Shown: positions 25,674 to 35,029, counted from the stretch's first letter. The stretch: DNA of 52,526 nt from Myxococcales bacterium (GCA_019634415.1 JAHQVJ010000049.1:1-52526), one strand, 5' to 3'. The notes: a model not told the origin generated them from the sequence alone. Translations and numbers: made by a program.

Positions 25674-27773
25674 ATGTCCGACACCATCACCGGCACCACA
25701 ATCGCGGACAGGTACAGGATCACGGGCTTCCTGCGATCCGGCCGCATGGGCGACACCTACGTGGCGCGTCGCATCGAGGACGGCCGCCGCGTCAGCGTAA
25801 AGCTCCTCGATCCCACCCTCTTCTACAACCAGGAGGCGGTGAAGCGGTTCGCTCGGGAGTCACGCGTCACCCGGACCATCGACCACCCCGCCTCCATGAA
25901 GGTGCTCGACGTGGGGCGCGAGGAGATCGGCCCGTACCTGGTCCTGGAGTACGTCGACGGGGACTTCCTGTCGGAGGTGCTCGCCGAAGGCGGCCCCCTC
26001 GAGGCAGAGCGCGCGGCTCGGATCACGGCGCGGATCGCCACGGCGCTGGAGGCCGCGCACGCCGTGGGGGTGATCCACCGCGATCTGGCCTCGTCGAACG
26101 TGCTGCTCGCCACCCAAGACGACAAGCGCGACATCGTGAAGGTCACCGACTTCGGGCTGTCGCTGCTCAAGGGCATGGGAGGCGGCGACGACGACGAGGA
26201 GCTGACGGCCGTGGGCGTGCGCATCGGCACGCCCTCCTACATGGCGCCCGAGTACATCCACGACTACGCCATCGACCAGCGCGCCGACATCTACGGGCTC
26301 GGCGTCATGCTCTACGAGATGCTCACGGGCGAGCTACCCTACGTGGGGCAGCCCTACTCCGTCATGGAGCAGCACGTCAGCGCCGACATCCCGCGCCCCT
26401 CGGCGAAGGCAGACAACGTACCCACCTGGCTGGACGACCTCGTCGTCCACATGATGGCCAAGGTGCCCGAGGAGCGCGTGCAGAGCGCGCGCGAGGTGAT
26501 CACCCTCGTGGAGCTGGGGCTGCAGCAAGCCGTCGACGTGCAGCGCTGGGTGAGTGGCACCGAGGAGCCACCGCTACCGCGGGAGATCACCGAGGAGCAG
26601 CCCGACCCCCTGGCGCCGTTCATCGAGCAGAACCTGCTGGGCGCCGAGAAGTCGAGCGAGGAGCCGCCAGGTCCCGATCGCTTGTTCGTGGTGGCCCGAG
26701 TGGCGCGCACCAGCGTGGCCGCCACAATCGGAGTGCGGCCTGGCTGGCGCGTGCACGTGCCCAAGGAAGACACTGGGCAGGGCCTGCTGGACGCACAGCT
26801 GAAGCCCATGGCCTCGGAGCGTAGCTACGTCTTCTTTCCCCCGGGAGGCCTCCCACCCCTGGCGGCGCGCACCACCGGGCTCGACCTGGGCATGCAGCTG
26901 CTGCGCTCGGCGGAGAACGTGGTCGACAACTTCGACCCGTCGCAGCCCGATGCCGACGCCCTGCTGGATCTGTGGCGACAGGCCCGGTGGACGGAGCTCG
27001 AGAGCCTGGCGCAGAGCAGCCTGAAGGCGGGCGCCCTGAACCATCCCGCCCTGCTGCTGCTGGGGGCGGCGCAGTACGAGCGCGATCGCCGCGGGGAGGG
27101 GCTGCGCTGGGTCAACGAGTTCCGCACCCGCTACACCACCTCCTGGCCAGCCGTGTTCGGGGCCATCGCCGATCTCTACCTGGCACTCGACGCCATCGAG
27201 CACGGGCGTACCGCCGACGCGAGCGAGCTGCTCCAGCAGGCCGCCCGCACCGGCTGGTTGCAGCGCGCCGTGGCGCGCTTCCAGGAGCTCAACCGGGCGC
27301 CCCTCCACCTCGCCCCCTACGTGGGCCGCCCCATCCCCGACTACGCCATCGAGGACCGAGCGACGGGCACGCTGGTGCGCAGCATGGAGGTGGTGGACAC
27401 CATGCGATCCCCACAGCTGCTCACCGTCTGTGTGACGGGAGGCCGGAGCTCCGCCCACGACGACCGGGCTCTGCTCGAGCGCTACGACCGCTTCGCGAGG
27501 CGCTTCGATCGCTACCTGTCGGAGCTACACGTGGTGACGAGCACGGCACGCCCCGATGCCCCGCCCTCGCAGCCCCCCTCGGTGCCCCCCATCGAGGGCA
27601 TGCGCCGCCTCTACGACGAGAACGCGTCGGTGGTGCGCGCGCTTCAGCCAGGCGCACTGCCCACCGCGTACGTCTTCGACCATACGGGCCAGTGCGTGCA
27701 CCAGGGACTGCTCACCTCGTGCGATCTGTGGGATGCCCTGGCGCGCGCGTCGGTGCGATGGGGCGACTCCTGA
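25674..27773 (+). CDS. Ser/Thr protein kinase with C-terminal thioredoxin/peroxiredoxin-fold domain
   Basis: A 699-residue protein. The kinase (about 13-280) has a degenerate G-loop LRSGRMGDTY (20-29), Lys43, H-R-D137-L-A-S-S-N (Lys of the usual HRDLKxxN replaced), D159-F-G and Y-M-A-P-E. A PDZ-like stretch (SVAATIGVRPGWRV, about 342-358) and helical repeats (LLLLGAAQYERDRRGEGLRW) follow. The last 150 residues have peroxiredoxin topology: VGRPIPDYAIEDRATGTLV, SPQLLTVCVTGG, FDRYLSELHVVTSTARPDAP, YDENASVVRALQPGALPTAYVFD, but the T-x-x-C motif is T-G-G-R-S, so it is non-catalytic. The agmatinase-like gene overlaps its last 16 bp. Confidence 0.83.
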   Translation: MSDTITGTTIADRYRITGFLRSGRMGDTYVARRIEDGRRVSVKLLDPTLFYNQEAVKRFARESRVTRTIDHPASMKVLDVGREEIGPYLVLEYVDGDFLSEVLAEGGPLEAERAARITARIATALEAAHAVGVIHRDLASSNVLLATQDDKRDIVKVTDFGLSLLKGMGGGDDDEELTAVGVRIGTPSYMAPEYIHDYAIDQRADIYGLGVMLYEMLTGELPYVGQPYSVMEQHVSADIPRPSAKADNVPTWLDDLVVHMMAKVPEERVQSAREVITLVELGLQQAVDVQRWVSGTEEPPLPREITEEQPDPLAPFIEQNLLGAEKSSEEPPGPDRLFVVARVARTSVAATIGVRPGWRVHVPKEDTGQGLLDAQLKPMASERSYVFFPPGGLPPLAARTTGLDLGMQLLRSAENVVDNFDPSQPDADALLDLWRQARWTELESLAQSSLKAGALNHPALLLLGAAQYERDRRGEGLRWVNEFRTRYTTSWPAVFGAIADLYLALDAIEHGRTADASELLQQAARTGWLQRAVARFQELNRAPLHLAPYVGRPIPDYAIEDRATGTLVRSMEVVDTMRSPQLLTVCVTGGRSSAHDDRALLERYDRFARRFDRYLSELHVVTSTARPDAPPSQPPSVPPIEGMRRLYDENASVVRALQPGALPTAYVFDHTGQCVHQGLLTSCDLWDALARASVRWGDS

Positions 27774-28768
27774 GCTGGGCCGACGGCTTCGATCCCGACG
27801 GTGCCGCAGGCGCCTCGGGGGGCCTGTACGGTCTGCCCTGCCCACTCGACGAGGCCGCCGTGCGGGTGATCGGCGTGCCCTTCGAGGCCACCACCTCCTA
27901 CGGAGGCGGCACCTCCGCGGCCCCACGGCGGATCCTCGAGGCATCGACACAGGTGGATCTGCACGACCTGTGGCTCGATCCACCCGATCCCTGGCGCCAC
28001 GGCATCGCCATGCTGCCCCTCGATCCGGCGCTCGAGCAGCTCAACGAGCGCGCCTGCTCCCTCGCTCGCACGGGGTCTCCCGCGGATCTGGCTCAGGTGA
28101 ACGCCATCGGGGAGCAAGTCAACGACTGGGTGATGCAGCGCACCGCCGAGGTGCTCGACGCAGGGGCCATCCCCGCCATCGTCGGGGGCGACCACTCCGT
28201 GAGCTTCGGGGCCATCGCGGCCGCCGCGCGGCACGTTCCGGGTCTCGGGATCCTCCACATCGACGCCCACGCCGATCTGCGCGACGCCTACGAGGGCTTC
28301 GTCTGGTCCCACGCGTCCATCTTCCACAACGTGCTGGAGCGCGTGCCGCAGGTAGGACCCATCGTGCAGATCGGCCTGCGCGACATCGGCCACGCAGAGG
28401 CTGCCCGGATCACGGCCACCGAGGGGCTGTCGGCCGTCACCGATCGGGAGATCGCACGGCGCTTGGCCGAAGGCGAGCCCTTTGCCACGATCGCGTCCGA
28501 GGCCATCGCCCCTCTGCCGGATCGAGTGTGGGTGAGCTTCGACATCGACGGACTCGATCCGAGCCTCTGCCCAGCCACCGGCACGCCGGTGCCCGGAGGG
28601 CTCACGTTCCACCAGGCGCTGCTGCTGCTCGACGTCCTCGCCAAGCACTCCCGCATCGTGGGCTTCGACTTGGTGGAGGTGGGAGACGCCGAGTGGGACG
28701 CCAACGTGGGCGCTCGCCTGCTGTACAAGCTCGCAGGTCTCAGCCTGGCCAGCGCCGGCAAACAATGA
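27758..28768 (+). CDS. Arginase/agmatinase/formimidoylglutamase family hydrolase
   Basis: A 336-residue protein with the complete binuclear manganese site: G-G-D-H-S (first His), H-I-D-A-H-A-D (Asp-x-His-x-Asp) and S-F-D-I-D-G-L-D-P (two Asp). The tail G-T-P-V-P-G-G-L and F-D-L-V-E-V is typical. The family cleaves the guanidino group of arginine, agmatine or formimidoylglutamate; the substrate cannot be decided. Its ATG lies inside the kinase gene (16-bp overlap), implying coupled synthesis, an unusual pairing of metabolism and kinase signalling. Confidence 0.87.
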   Translation: MGRLLSWADGFDPDGAAGASGGLYGLPCPLDEAAVRVIGVPFEATTSYGGGTSAAPRRILEASTQVDLHDLWLDPPDPWRHGIAMLPLDPALEQLNERACSLARTGSPADLAQVNAIGEQVNDWVMQRTAEVLDAGAIPAIVGGDHSVSFGAIAAAARHVPGLGILHIDAHADLRDAYEGFVWSHASIFHNVLERVPQVGPIVQIGLRDIGHAEAARITATEGLSAVTDREIARRLAEGEPFATIASEAIAPLPDRVWVSFDIDGLDPSLCPATGTPVPGGLTFHQALLLLDVLAKHSRIVGFDLVEVGDAEWDANVGARLLYKLAGLSLASAGKQ

Positions 28769-28834
28769 CACCCGCGGGAAACCGACCGATCCCGCAATGA
28801 AGCCGATGGGCCCGCTGCGCAACGCGGAGGTCCA

Positions 28835-31786
28835 GTGGTCGGTTGGTGGGCGTGGTGGGTGATGTGCGCGCAGGCGGCGAGCCTCGACTCGGTGGGCCGG
28901 GCGCCAGCGATCGTGGGGCTGCACACAGCCAACCCCACACCGGTCCTGCGGGGAACCCTGCATCGGCACACGGTGCAGCTCCGCCTGACCCTCGGCCACG
29001 TCACCTACATCACGGGCGTCGATCCCGAGCTCGTCCTCGACCCACGTCGCGGCCGGTGGCGCCTCGATCTGGAAGAAGCCTGGCACATCCTCGACCACGG
29101 CGCTCACGACGTCGTGCTCGAGTCCTTCGACGCCGAGGGCCAGCGCCACACCGACGCTACCCTCTTCGAGATCCAGGTGGATCTCACCCCCCCGCGCCCG
29201 CCCGTGGTCCAGCCCGCACGCAGCCTGGACGGACGCCCCGAGATCATCGGCTGGGTGGATCTGCGAGACACCGACGGACTCACCGTCGTCGTGGCCGACC
29301 GCCACTACGTGTGGGGGCGCCACCCGCAGCTCCACCTGGACCTGTCCAGCGGCTGGTGGCACCTCGATCTCGAGCGCCTCGCACGCCCGCTACCCACGGG
29401 CCACTACGAGGTGGTGGCCATCGCGTCGGACGGCGTGGGCAACGTGAGCCGGGACTTGTCGCAGCTGGAGCTGACGGTCTTCATCGACGGCGACGCCGAC
29501 GGCCTGACCGACCTCGAGGAGCTGCGCGGCCACGGGACTCACCCCGCACGCGCCGACACCGACGGCGACGGTGTGTCGGACGGTGACGAGATCACGGTGG
29601 AGGGCACCGATCCGATGGTGGCGGACTCCGACGGCGACGGCCTGTCGGATGGCGAGGAGCTGTCCGCCGCCACCCCCACCGACCCCCTGGATCCCGACAC
29701 CGACGGCGACGGTGTGCTCGACGGTGACGAGGCCCTCGTCCTGGGCACGGATCCCGCACGGGTCGACACCGACGGAGACGGCCTCGCCGACAGCGACGAG
29801 ACACACACCGATCCCACCCGCGCCGACTCCGATGGCGACGGGCTGACGGACGGGGAGGAGGCGCTGTTCGGAAGCGACCCCCTCGATCCCGACAGCGACG
29901 GAGGCGGGGAGCCCGACGGACAAGAGGCTGCACGCGGCGTCGACCCCACGGCGGATCCGCTGGACGATCGAGTCGACAGCGACGCGGACGGACTGCTCAC
30001 GCCCGACGAGATCGAGGTGTACGGCACCGACCCGCAGCGTCCGGACCACGACGGCGACGGGCTGCTCGACGGCGAAGAGATCCTCACCTACGCCACCGAT
30101 CCCCTCGACTCCGACACCGACGACGACGGGCTGCCGGATCGGCTCGAGGTCTTGGAGCTGCACACCGATCCCCTCGAGCCCGACACCGACGACGACGGGT
30201 TGTCCGATGGTGCCGAGGTGCTCCTGTGGCGCACCGACGCCACCCGGGCGGACTCCGACGACGACGGGCTCGCCGACGCCGACGAGGTGCACGTCCACCG
30301 CCTGAATCCCCGGGAGGCAGACACCGATCTCGACGGCCTGAGCGACGCAGTGGAGCTCGACAACGGCACGGATCCACTCGACCGCGACACCGACGACGAC
30401 GGACTCAGCGACGCCACCGAGCTGCTGGAGCTGGGCTCCGATCCAGCCGGGGCGGACACCGACGGAGACGGACTGCCGGACGGCGTGGAGGTGGCCTTCG
30501 GCACGGATCCCCGGCGGCCAGACCGAGGCGGCTCGTCCATCGACAGCGACGGAGACGGACTGACGGATCACGAGGAGTGGGTGTTCGGCACCGATCCGTC
30601 GGATCCGGATCAGGACCGGGACGGACTGTACGACGGCGACGAGATCGCCCACACCCACACCGATCCGCAGCGCAGCGACTCAGACGGAGATGGCCTGTCC
30701 GACGGAGAGGAGTTCATCGACCGAGACACCGATCCGAGACGCCTCGACACCGACGGCGACGGGCTGTCCGACGGGATGGAGGTCCTGCTGTACGGCTCGG
30801 ACCCTCGACGCATCGACACCGATCTGGACCGGCTTCCCGACGGCCACGAGGTCCGGATCTGGCACACCTCGCCGATCCTCGACGACACCGATCGCGACCG
30901 GCTGCAGGACGGATTCGAAGCCACCGGGAGCCACACCGACGCCACCCACGCCGACACCGACCGTGACGGGCTGTCCGACGGACGCGAGATGCTCGATCTG
31001 CGCTCCGATCCACTCGCGATCCACAGCGACGCGGGGCGGGTCAGCGACGGGGTGGAGGTGTTCCGGGTGACGGACCCCACCGACGGCATCGACGATTTCT
31101 CGCCCGATCCCACCGACACCGACGGCGACGGCCTGCCCGACGAGTGGGAGCAGATCCTGGGCCTGGATGCGGAGGACGCCGACACCGACGACGACGGGCT
31201 GTCGGACTGGCAGGAGCTGCGACGCACGGCCACCAGCCCCCTGAACCAAGACACCGACGACGACGGGCTGTCGGACGCCGTCGAGGTGGCCGGCCTCACC
31301 CACCCTCGGCGCCCCGACACCGACGGCGACGGGCTCGCGGATCTGGTGGAGCGTCGCTCGGGCACCGACCCCACCCACCCCGACAGCGACGAGGACGGTC
31401 TGTTGGATGGTGAAGAGCTCGACGTCCTCCTCACCGATCCCTTGGTGCGCGACTCCGACGGAGACGGGCTCGACGATGCCCTCGAGCTGCGCGGCCTGGG
31501 CACGGATCCCCTCCGACGCGACTCCGACGGAGACGGTGCGGAGGACGGCGAGGAGCACTCGAGCGGGGCCGATCCCCTGGACCGCACCGACGGAGGCGTG
31601 GCCCGCGCGCGCTACTCGGAGACGGCCGACACGGGCAAGCACGCCGGCCAGCCTCGCGTCATGGCGGCGGCCTCTCGCCTGGTCGGCTGCGGAGGCTGCG
31701 CGGGGCAAGGCAGCCAGCCACCAGCCGTGGCCTGGCTCGCGGCCGCGGTGCTGCTGCTCGGCCGCTACAGGAACAGGCCCAGCTGA
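28835..31786 (+). CDS. Surface protein with about 30 calcium-binding DxDxDG repeats and MYXO-CTERM-like tail
   Basis: A 983-residue secreted protein. GTG start behind GGAGG (28826-28830); signal MVGWWAWWVMCAQAAS. Residues about 20-215 form two or three Ig-like beta domains. From about 217 to 920 there are about 30 tandem units of some 23 residues, each D-[TS]-D-x-D-G-[LV]-x-D-x-x-E followed by T-D-P, the thrombospondin type 3-like calcium-binding loop. The end has VGCGGCAGQGSQPPAVAWL, a TM helix and RYRNRP, i.e. Cys-containing segment, hydrophobic helix and basic tail like MYXO-CTERM sorting signals. Its 3' end overlaps the convergent barrel gene by 22 bp. Confidence 0.85.
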   Translation: MVGWWAWWVMCAQAASLDSVGRAPAIVGLHTANPTPVLRGTLHRHTVQLRLTLGHVTYITGVDPELVLDPRRGRWRLDLEEAWHILDHGAHDVVLESFDAEGQRHTDATLFEIQVDLTPPRPPVVQPARSLDGRPEIIGWVDLRDTDGLTVVVADRHYVWGRHPQLHLDLSSGWWHLDLERLARPLPTGHYEVVAIASDGVGNVSRDLSQLELTVFIDGDADGLTDLEELRGHGTHPARADTDGDGVSDGDEITVEGTDPMVADSDGDGLSDGEELSAATPTDPLDPDTDGDGVLDGDEALVLGTDPARVDTDGDGLADSDETHTDPTRADSDGDGLTDGEEALFGSDPLDPDSDGGGEPDGQEAARGVDPTADPLDDRVDSDADGLLTPDEIEVYGTDPQRPDHDGDGLLDGEEILTYATDPLDSDTDDDGLPDRLEVLELHTDPLEPDTDDDGLSDGAEVLLWRTDATRADSDDDGLADADEVHVHRLNPREADTDLDGLSDAVELDNGTDPLDRDTDDDGLSDATELLELGSDPAGADTDGDGLPDGVEVAFGTDPRRPDRGGSSIDSDGDGLTDHEEWVFGTDPSDPDQDRDGLYDGDEIAHTHTDPQRSDSDGDGLSDGEEFIDRDTDPRRLDTDGDGLSDGMEVLLYGSDPRRIDTDLDRLPDGHEVRIWHTSPILDDTDRDRLQDGFEATGSHTDATHADTDRDGLSDGREMLDLRSDPLAIHSDAGRVSDGVEVFRVTDPTDGIDDFSPDPTDTDGDGLPDEWEQILGLDAEDADTDDDGLSDWQELRRTATSPLNQDTDDDGLSDAVEVAGLTHPRRPDTDGDGLADLVERRSGTDPTHPDSDEDGLLDGEELDVLLTDPLVRDSDGDGLDDALELRGLGTDPLRRDSDGDGAEDGEEHSSGADPLDRTDGGVARARYSETADTGKHAGQPRVMAAASRLVGCGGCAGQGSQPPAVAWLAAAVLLLGRYRNRPS

Positions 31787-32292
31787 GCGCCCACCTGTCG
31801 GTGCAGCGCACCACCCACCACCGTCGCGTGCGCGACCACTCCGTGGCTCGCCCGTAGACTCAGGTCCAGTCGAGCGTTGCCTGCCGGGAGGGTGATACCC
31901 ACAACGCCCACCGCCGCCAGATCCAGCAGGGGCACGGACTGGCCCGTGGTGGTGCGCTGCGACACCCCGTCTGCCTCGAAGGCCTGGTAGGCGCGCACCA
32001 CCACCCCCACCTCCGGTCCCAGCCCCAGGTACGGGCGCACGGGCGCGCGAGCCGGATCCCGCAGCCGGACCAACACGGGCACGCTCACGGACTCGTGCAC
32101 CAGACGCACCGCGCCGAAGCGAGTCCCTTGCTTGGCGTAGCGAGCCGACAGCTGCAGATCCGCACGCTCCGACAGACGCAGCCGGGCGGCCGCCTCCACC
32201 GAGGCCGCGAACATCGCCCCCTGTGCTCGGTCCGCCACCGGCTCGGTGAGGGTGAGACCCGACCAGGTCCCCGCCACCAACACCCCCCACAT
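31765..32292 (-). CDS. Small outer-membrane beta-barrel protein
   Basis: A 175-residue protein made of alternating amphipathic beta strands (ADLQLSARYAKQGTRFG, ESVSVPVLVRLR, PVRPYLGLGPEVGVVVRA, ARLDLSLRASHG) ending in Leu-Phe-Leu, as in porin-like OmpA/PorT-type 8-strand barrels. GTG/ATG choice: ATG at 32292 with G-rich SD GGGGAGGGG upstream. The N-terminus MWGVLVAGTWSGLTL is a short possible signal. It converges on the repeat protein gene and overlaps its 3' end by 22 bp. Assigned from pattern only. Confidence 0.7.
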   Translation of the reverse strand: MWGVLVAGTWSGLTLTEPVADRAQGAMFAASVEAAARLRLSERADLQLSARYAKQGTRFGAVRLVHESVSVPVLVRLRDPARAPVRPYLGLGPEVGVVVRAYQAFEADGVSQRTTTGQSVPLLDLAAVGVVGITLPAGNARLDLSLRASHGVVAHATVVGGALHRQVGAQLGLFL

Positions 32293-32336
32293 CGCCCCTC
32301 CCCGTCGCCGCTCCTCGTCGTCGCGGCTCCTGTACC

Positions 32337-32981
32337 ATGCCGTGCATGGGGGCCGAGGTGCAGCATGTTCCGGGGGCGATCTACTGCGTGGGACGCAACT
32401 TCGTGGCCCACGTGCGCGAGCTGGGCAACACCGTCCCCGGACAGCCCGTCATCTTCCTGAAGGCACCCACGTCGGTGCGCGGGCTGCAACCGGCGCCGAT
32501 GGCCTTTCCGACGGAGACCTACTCCCACGAGCTGGAGCTGGTGCTGCGGCTCGGGCGCGGTGTGCCGCTGGGCGCTGCTGCCGGATGGACCGACGTCGAC
32601 GCCGTCACCCTGGGGATCGACGTCACCCGCCGCGAGGTCCAGAACCAGTGCAAGGAAGCCCGGCTTCCCTGGACACCGTCGAAGTCCTTCGCCGGCAGTG
32701 CCGTGCTCGGCCCCTTCGTGCCCACCCACGCGCGCGCCCCCGGCCCCATCGCGTTCTCCCTGACGGTGGGGGGAGAGTTGCGCCAGCAAGCCGATACCGC
32801 GCGCATGATCTTCGACGTACCCACGGTGCTCACCCACATCGCCTCCCTCGGGCCGCTCCGGCCAGGCGATCTGGTGTTCACCGGCACCCCCCAGGGCGTG
32901 GGTCCCCTGTCGGTGGGCGAGTCCTTCGAGCTGGTGCTCCAGCTACCCGACGAGACCATTCGGATGCCCGGCGTGCTCTGA
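32337..32981 (+). CDS. Fumarylacetoacetate hydrolase (FAH) family protein
   Basis: A 214-residue protein, the usual length of single-domain FAH members. The signature is visible: IYCVGRNFVAHVREL, H-E-L-E-L-V-L-R-L-G (metal Glu residues), G-I-D-V-T-R-R-E-V-Q (Asp), S-K-S-F-A-G-S-A-V-L-G-P-F (Lys) and GDLVFTGTPQGVGPL. Family enzymes hydrolyse or decarboxylate 2-keto-dioic or acylpyruvate substrates; the substrate is not predictable. ATG 32337 or 32346 are both possible. It sits between the barrel gene and the truncated photolyase remnant and may have displaced the latter's 3' half. Confidence 0.85.
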   Translation: MPCMGAEVQHVPGAIYCVGRNFVAHVRELGNTVPGQPVIFLKAPTSVRGLQPAPMAFPTETYSHELELVLRLGRGVPLGAAAGWTDVDAVTLGIDVTRREVQNQCKEARLPWTPSKSFAGSAVLGPFVPTHARAPGPIAFSLTVGGELRQQADTARMIFDVPTVLTHIASLGPLRPGDLVFTGTPQGVGPLSVGESFELVLQLPDETIRMPGVL

Positions 32982-33420
32982 CGCCTACGGGTCGTCGGGT
33001 GCACCATCCCTCGTGGGGCACCTGCTGCAGCTGCCCCTCCCGAAGCAATGGCTCCAGCTCCTGGCGAAGCTCCCACTCGGCAGGCTCCTGCATCGTGAGC
33101 GGTCCACGCTCCCCCACCACCTCCCGCAGCACCTCGACGTAGGGTGCCTGCGAGGCTCGGTAGTCCACCGCGACCCCGCGCTCCGCCTGCTCCAGCGCGA
33201 AGTGACGCATGCTCGCGAGCACCCACAGCAGCTTCTGGCGATGGTACGGCCGCCGAGCCGCCTTGTGCGCACTCTCCACCAGCACGATCCCCACTGCCTG
33301 GGGATCTGCCCGACTCGAGGGCCCCGAGGAAGCCGTCAGCTGATCGTAGGGAACATAGAACCACTGCCGATCGCTGGGATCGGACTGGCGATCGGCGAGG
33401 GCCGCTCGAAACGCACGCAT
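32878..33420 (-). pseudogene. Deoxyribodipyrimidine photolyase-related protein, N-terminal fragment
   Basis: Residues 1-143 match the N-terminal part of the photolyase-related (COG3046-type) family: RQWFYVPYDQLTA, GIVLVESAHKAARRPYHRQKLLWVLASMRHFALEQAERG, EPAEWELRQELEPLLREG, then VPHEGWCT. Homology stops there, near 32990, just where the FAH gene ends; the remaining codons read antisense to the FAH gene. The family has about 500 residues, so roughly two thirds, including the FAD-binding part, is missing. ATG at 33420 with GGGAGGG upstream is intact, so a 180-residue product may be made, but not a functional photolyase. Confidence 0.7.
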
Positions 33421-33476
33421 GACCCTCCCCGGGACGTACCCAGGGCCGTATCGATCGCAGCGAGCTCCCGCGGGAG

Positions 33477-33719
33477 CTACGCCGCCGAGCGCTCGTCGGT
33501 GGTCTGCGCCTCGCGCTGGCGTGCCAGCATCGCAGCCAAGCCACCATTGCTCGACAACTTCATGCGCAGCATCTCGGGACGCTGACGCACGAACGCCTCT
33601 GCTATGGCGTGACAGCCGTTCTTCACCCGCCAGTGACCAGCGACCTCACGATCGCCGCGCACGTAGGGCTCGATCCAGCAGTGGAAGGGAGTGGGCGGAT
33701 GCTTGGTGTTTGCAGACAT
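33477..33719 (-). CDS. Small hypothetical protein
   Basis: An 80-residue, mostly polar protein starting MSANTKHPPTPFHCWIEPYVRGD. The ATG at 33719 is preferred because the frame upstream reads through the AT-richer intergenic patch. No family recognised; the centre (HWRVKNGCHAIAEAFVRQRPEMLRM) looks helical. It lies 56 bp upstream of the photolyase fragment on the same strand and the SD is weak, so this is a lower-confidence gene. Confidence 0.5.
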   Translation of the reverse strand: MSANTKHPPTPFHCWIEPYVRGDREVAGHWRVKNGCHAIAEAFVRQRPEMLRMKLSSNGGLAAMLARQREAQTTDERSAA

Positions 33720-33830
33720 CCCAAAGACTCTACCACAGAGCGCCCCCTCTCGATGACCGTACTGCGACAACGGGGTGACGAATCGCTCCACACCTTCGTT
33801 CTGACCGAGCGCCGAATCACACAGTACTCT

Positions 33831-33860
33831 GATCGAATGCAAACGAATTCCCATTCGATC
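33831..33860. promoter_or_regulatory. Dyad GATCGAAT-N14-ATTCGATC in AT-richer gap
   Basis: Perfect 8-bp arms. It lies in the 164-bp gap between the ATP-grasp stop and the small hypothetical gene, which is visibly AT-richer than the surroundings. Operator or weak hairpin, no T-run. Confidence 0.4.
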
Positions 33861-33883
33861 GGCACAATCGAGCACACCCGACC

Positions 33884-35029
33884 TCAGACGATCGCCCCCA
33901 GAGTATCCGCTGCGGTATTTAGGAGGCGATCGCCCATGGCCCTCAGCACGTGGTGGTGCACCGAGACACCCGAGGCGTCTTTCCAGCCCGGAAAGAAGTC
34001 ACCGAAGGCATTGACCTCGAGCACGAAGGGACGTGCAGAGAAGCGATCGAAGGCCACGTCGACACCAGCGGTGCGCGCGCCCAGCGCCCTCGCGGCGGCA
34101 ACCGCCATGGCCCGCGCGTCGTGCCAGCTGCGATCGGGCAGGTGGCGACGGACCTCGCCCTCCGTGAGGCGACGCCCTCCGAGATGCAGGTTGGTGATGG
34201 GCACGGGCGCGCAGCGCCCCACCGTGGCCACCACGCGCTGCCCCACCACCACCATGCGCACGTCGAAGGGCTGACCCTGGTGGCGCGCCAGCGGTACCGC
34301 GCACTCCCAGCTGGCCCCGTGGGCCTGCAGGTAGCGGAGCGCCGGCATCAGCTCCTCGAGGGGCTGCACCCGCAGGCGGCGGGTGTTGAAGAAGCGACCG
34401 TCGCGCTGCAGCATCGTGGTCAGGCCACGATCGGTGCTCAGGCGCACCAGCCCACAGCCGCTCCAGCCGAAGCGGGCCTTCACGTACACCGCCGGCCAGC
34501 CCCGATCGCGCACGCACCGAAGCCGGGTCTGCAGGTCTGCCTCGTCGTCGGGCAGACCCAGCGGGTGTCGGATCTGCGCAGCCGCCAGGTGGCTGCGCGT
34601 GACGCACTTGTCGAACATGGCCGCCACTGCGGGCAGTGGATTCCAGCATCGCACCCGTTCACGCTGCCCAAGCGAGGCACCCATGCACCACAGGATCTGC
34701 TCCCATCCCCGCTGCAGCTGCGAGATCGGCACGATCTGCCCGTGGTCGTGAGGAGCGGTGGCGTCTGCGCCGCCCAGTGCGGCCAGCGCATGGGAGATGG
34801 AGAGCAGCTTGCCGAAGGAGTCCAGCCGCAGCCAGCCCTCGGCATCCGCGGGCAGCAACGACGCCACGTCGCCCTTCACCCGCAGCACCTCGGCCCACTC
34901 GACGAGCTCGACGGACCACCCGATCTCGTCGGCGACCGCCCGGAAGTGGCGCCACCGAGGTGTATCGGGGTTGGCCACCACCCACGCGCGTCGGGCGAGC
35001 GCTACTCCGGATCCCCGTACCACAGCCAC
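33884..35029 (-). CDS. ATP-grasp protein, STM4014-like
   Basis: A 381-residue protein. ATP-grasp features: KCVTRSHLAAAQIRHP, the P-loop-like AVYVKARFGWSGCGLVRL, GQPFDVRMVVVGQRVVATVGR and C-terminal metal motif FVLEVNAFGDFF. Position near an LRR protein resembles the Salmonella STM4014-STM4015 neighbours. ATP-grasp enzymes ligate carboxylates to amines; the substrate is unknown. GTG start at 35029, preceded by AGGAG and overlapping the LRR gene by 28 bp: coupled translation. Last gene of the operon that starts at 37708. Confidence 0.72.
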   Translation of the reverse strand: MAVVRGSGVALARRAWVVANPDTPRWRHFRAVADEIGWSVELVEWAEVLRVKGDVASLLPADAEGWLRLDSFGKLLSISHALAALGGADATAPHDHGQIVPISQLQRGWEQILWCMGASLGQRERVRCWNPLPAVAAMFDKCVTRSHLAAAQIRHPLGLPDDEADLQTRLRCVRDRGWPAVYVKARFGWSGCGLVRLSTDRGLTTMLQRDGRFFNTRRLRVQPLEELMPALRYLQAHGASWECAVPLARHQGQPFDVRMVVVGQRVVATVGRCAPVPITNLHLGGRRLTEGEVRRHLPDRSWHDARAMAVAAARALGARTAGVDVAFDRFSARPFVLEVNAFGDFFPGWKDASGVSVHHHVLRAMGDRLLNTAADTLGAIV

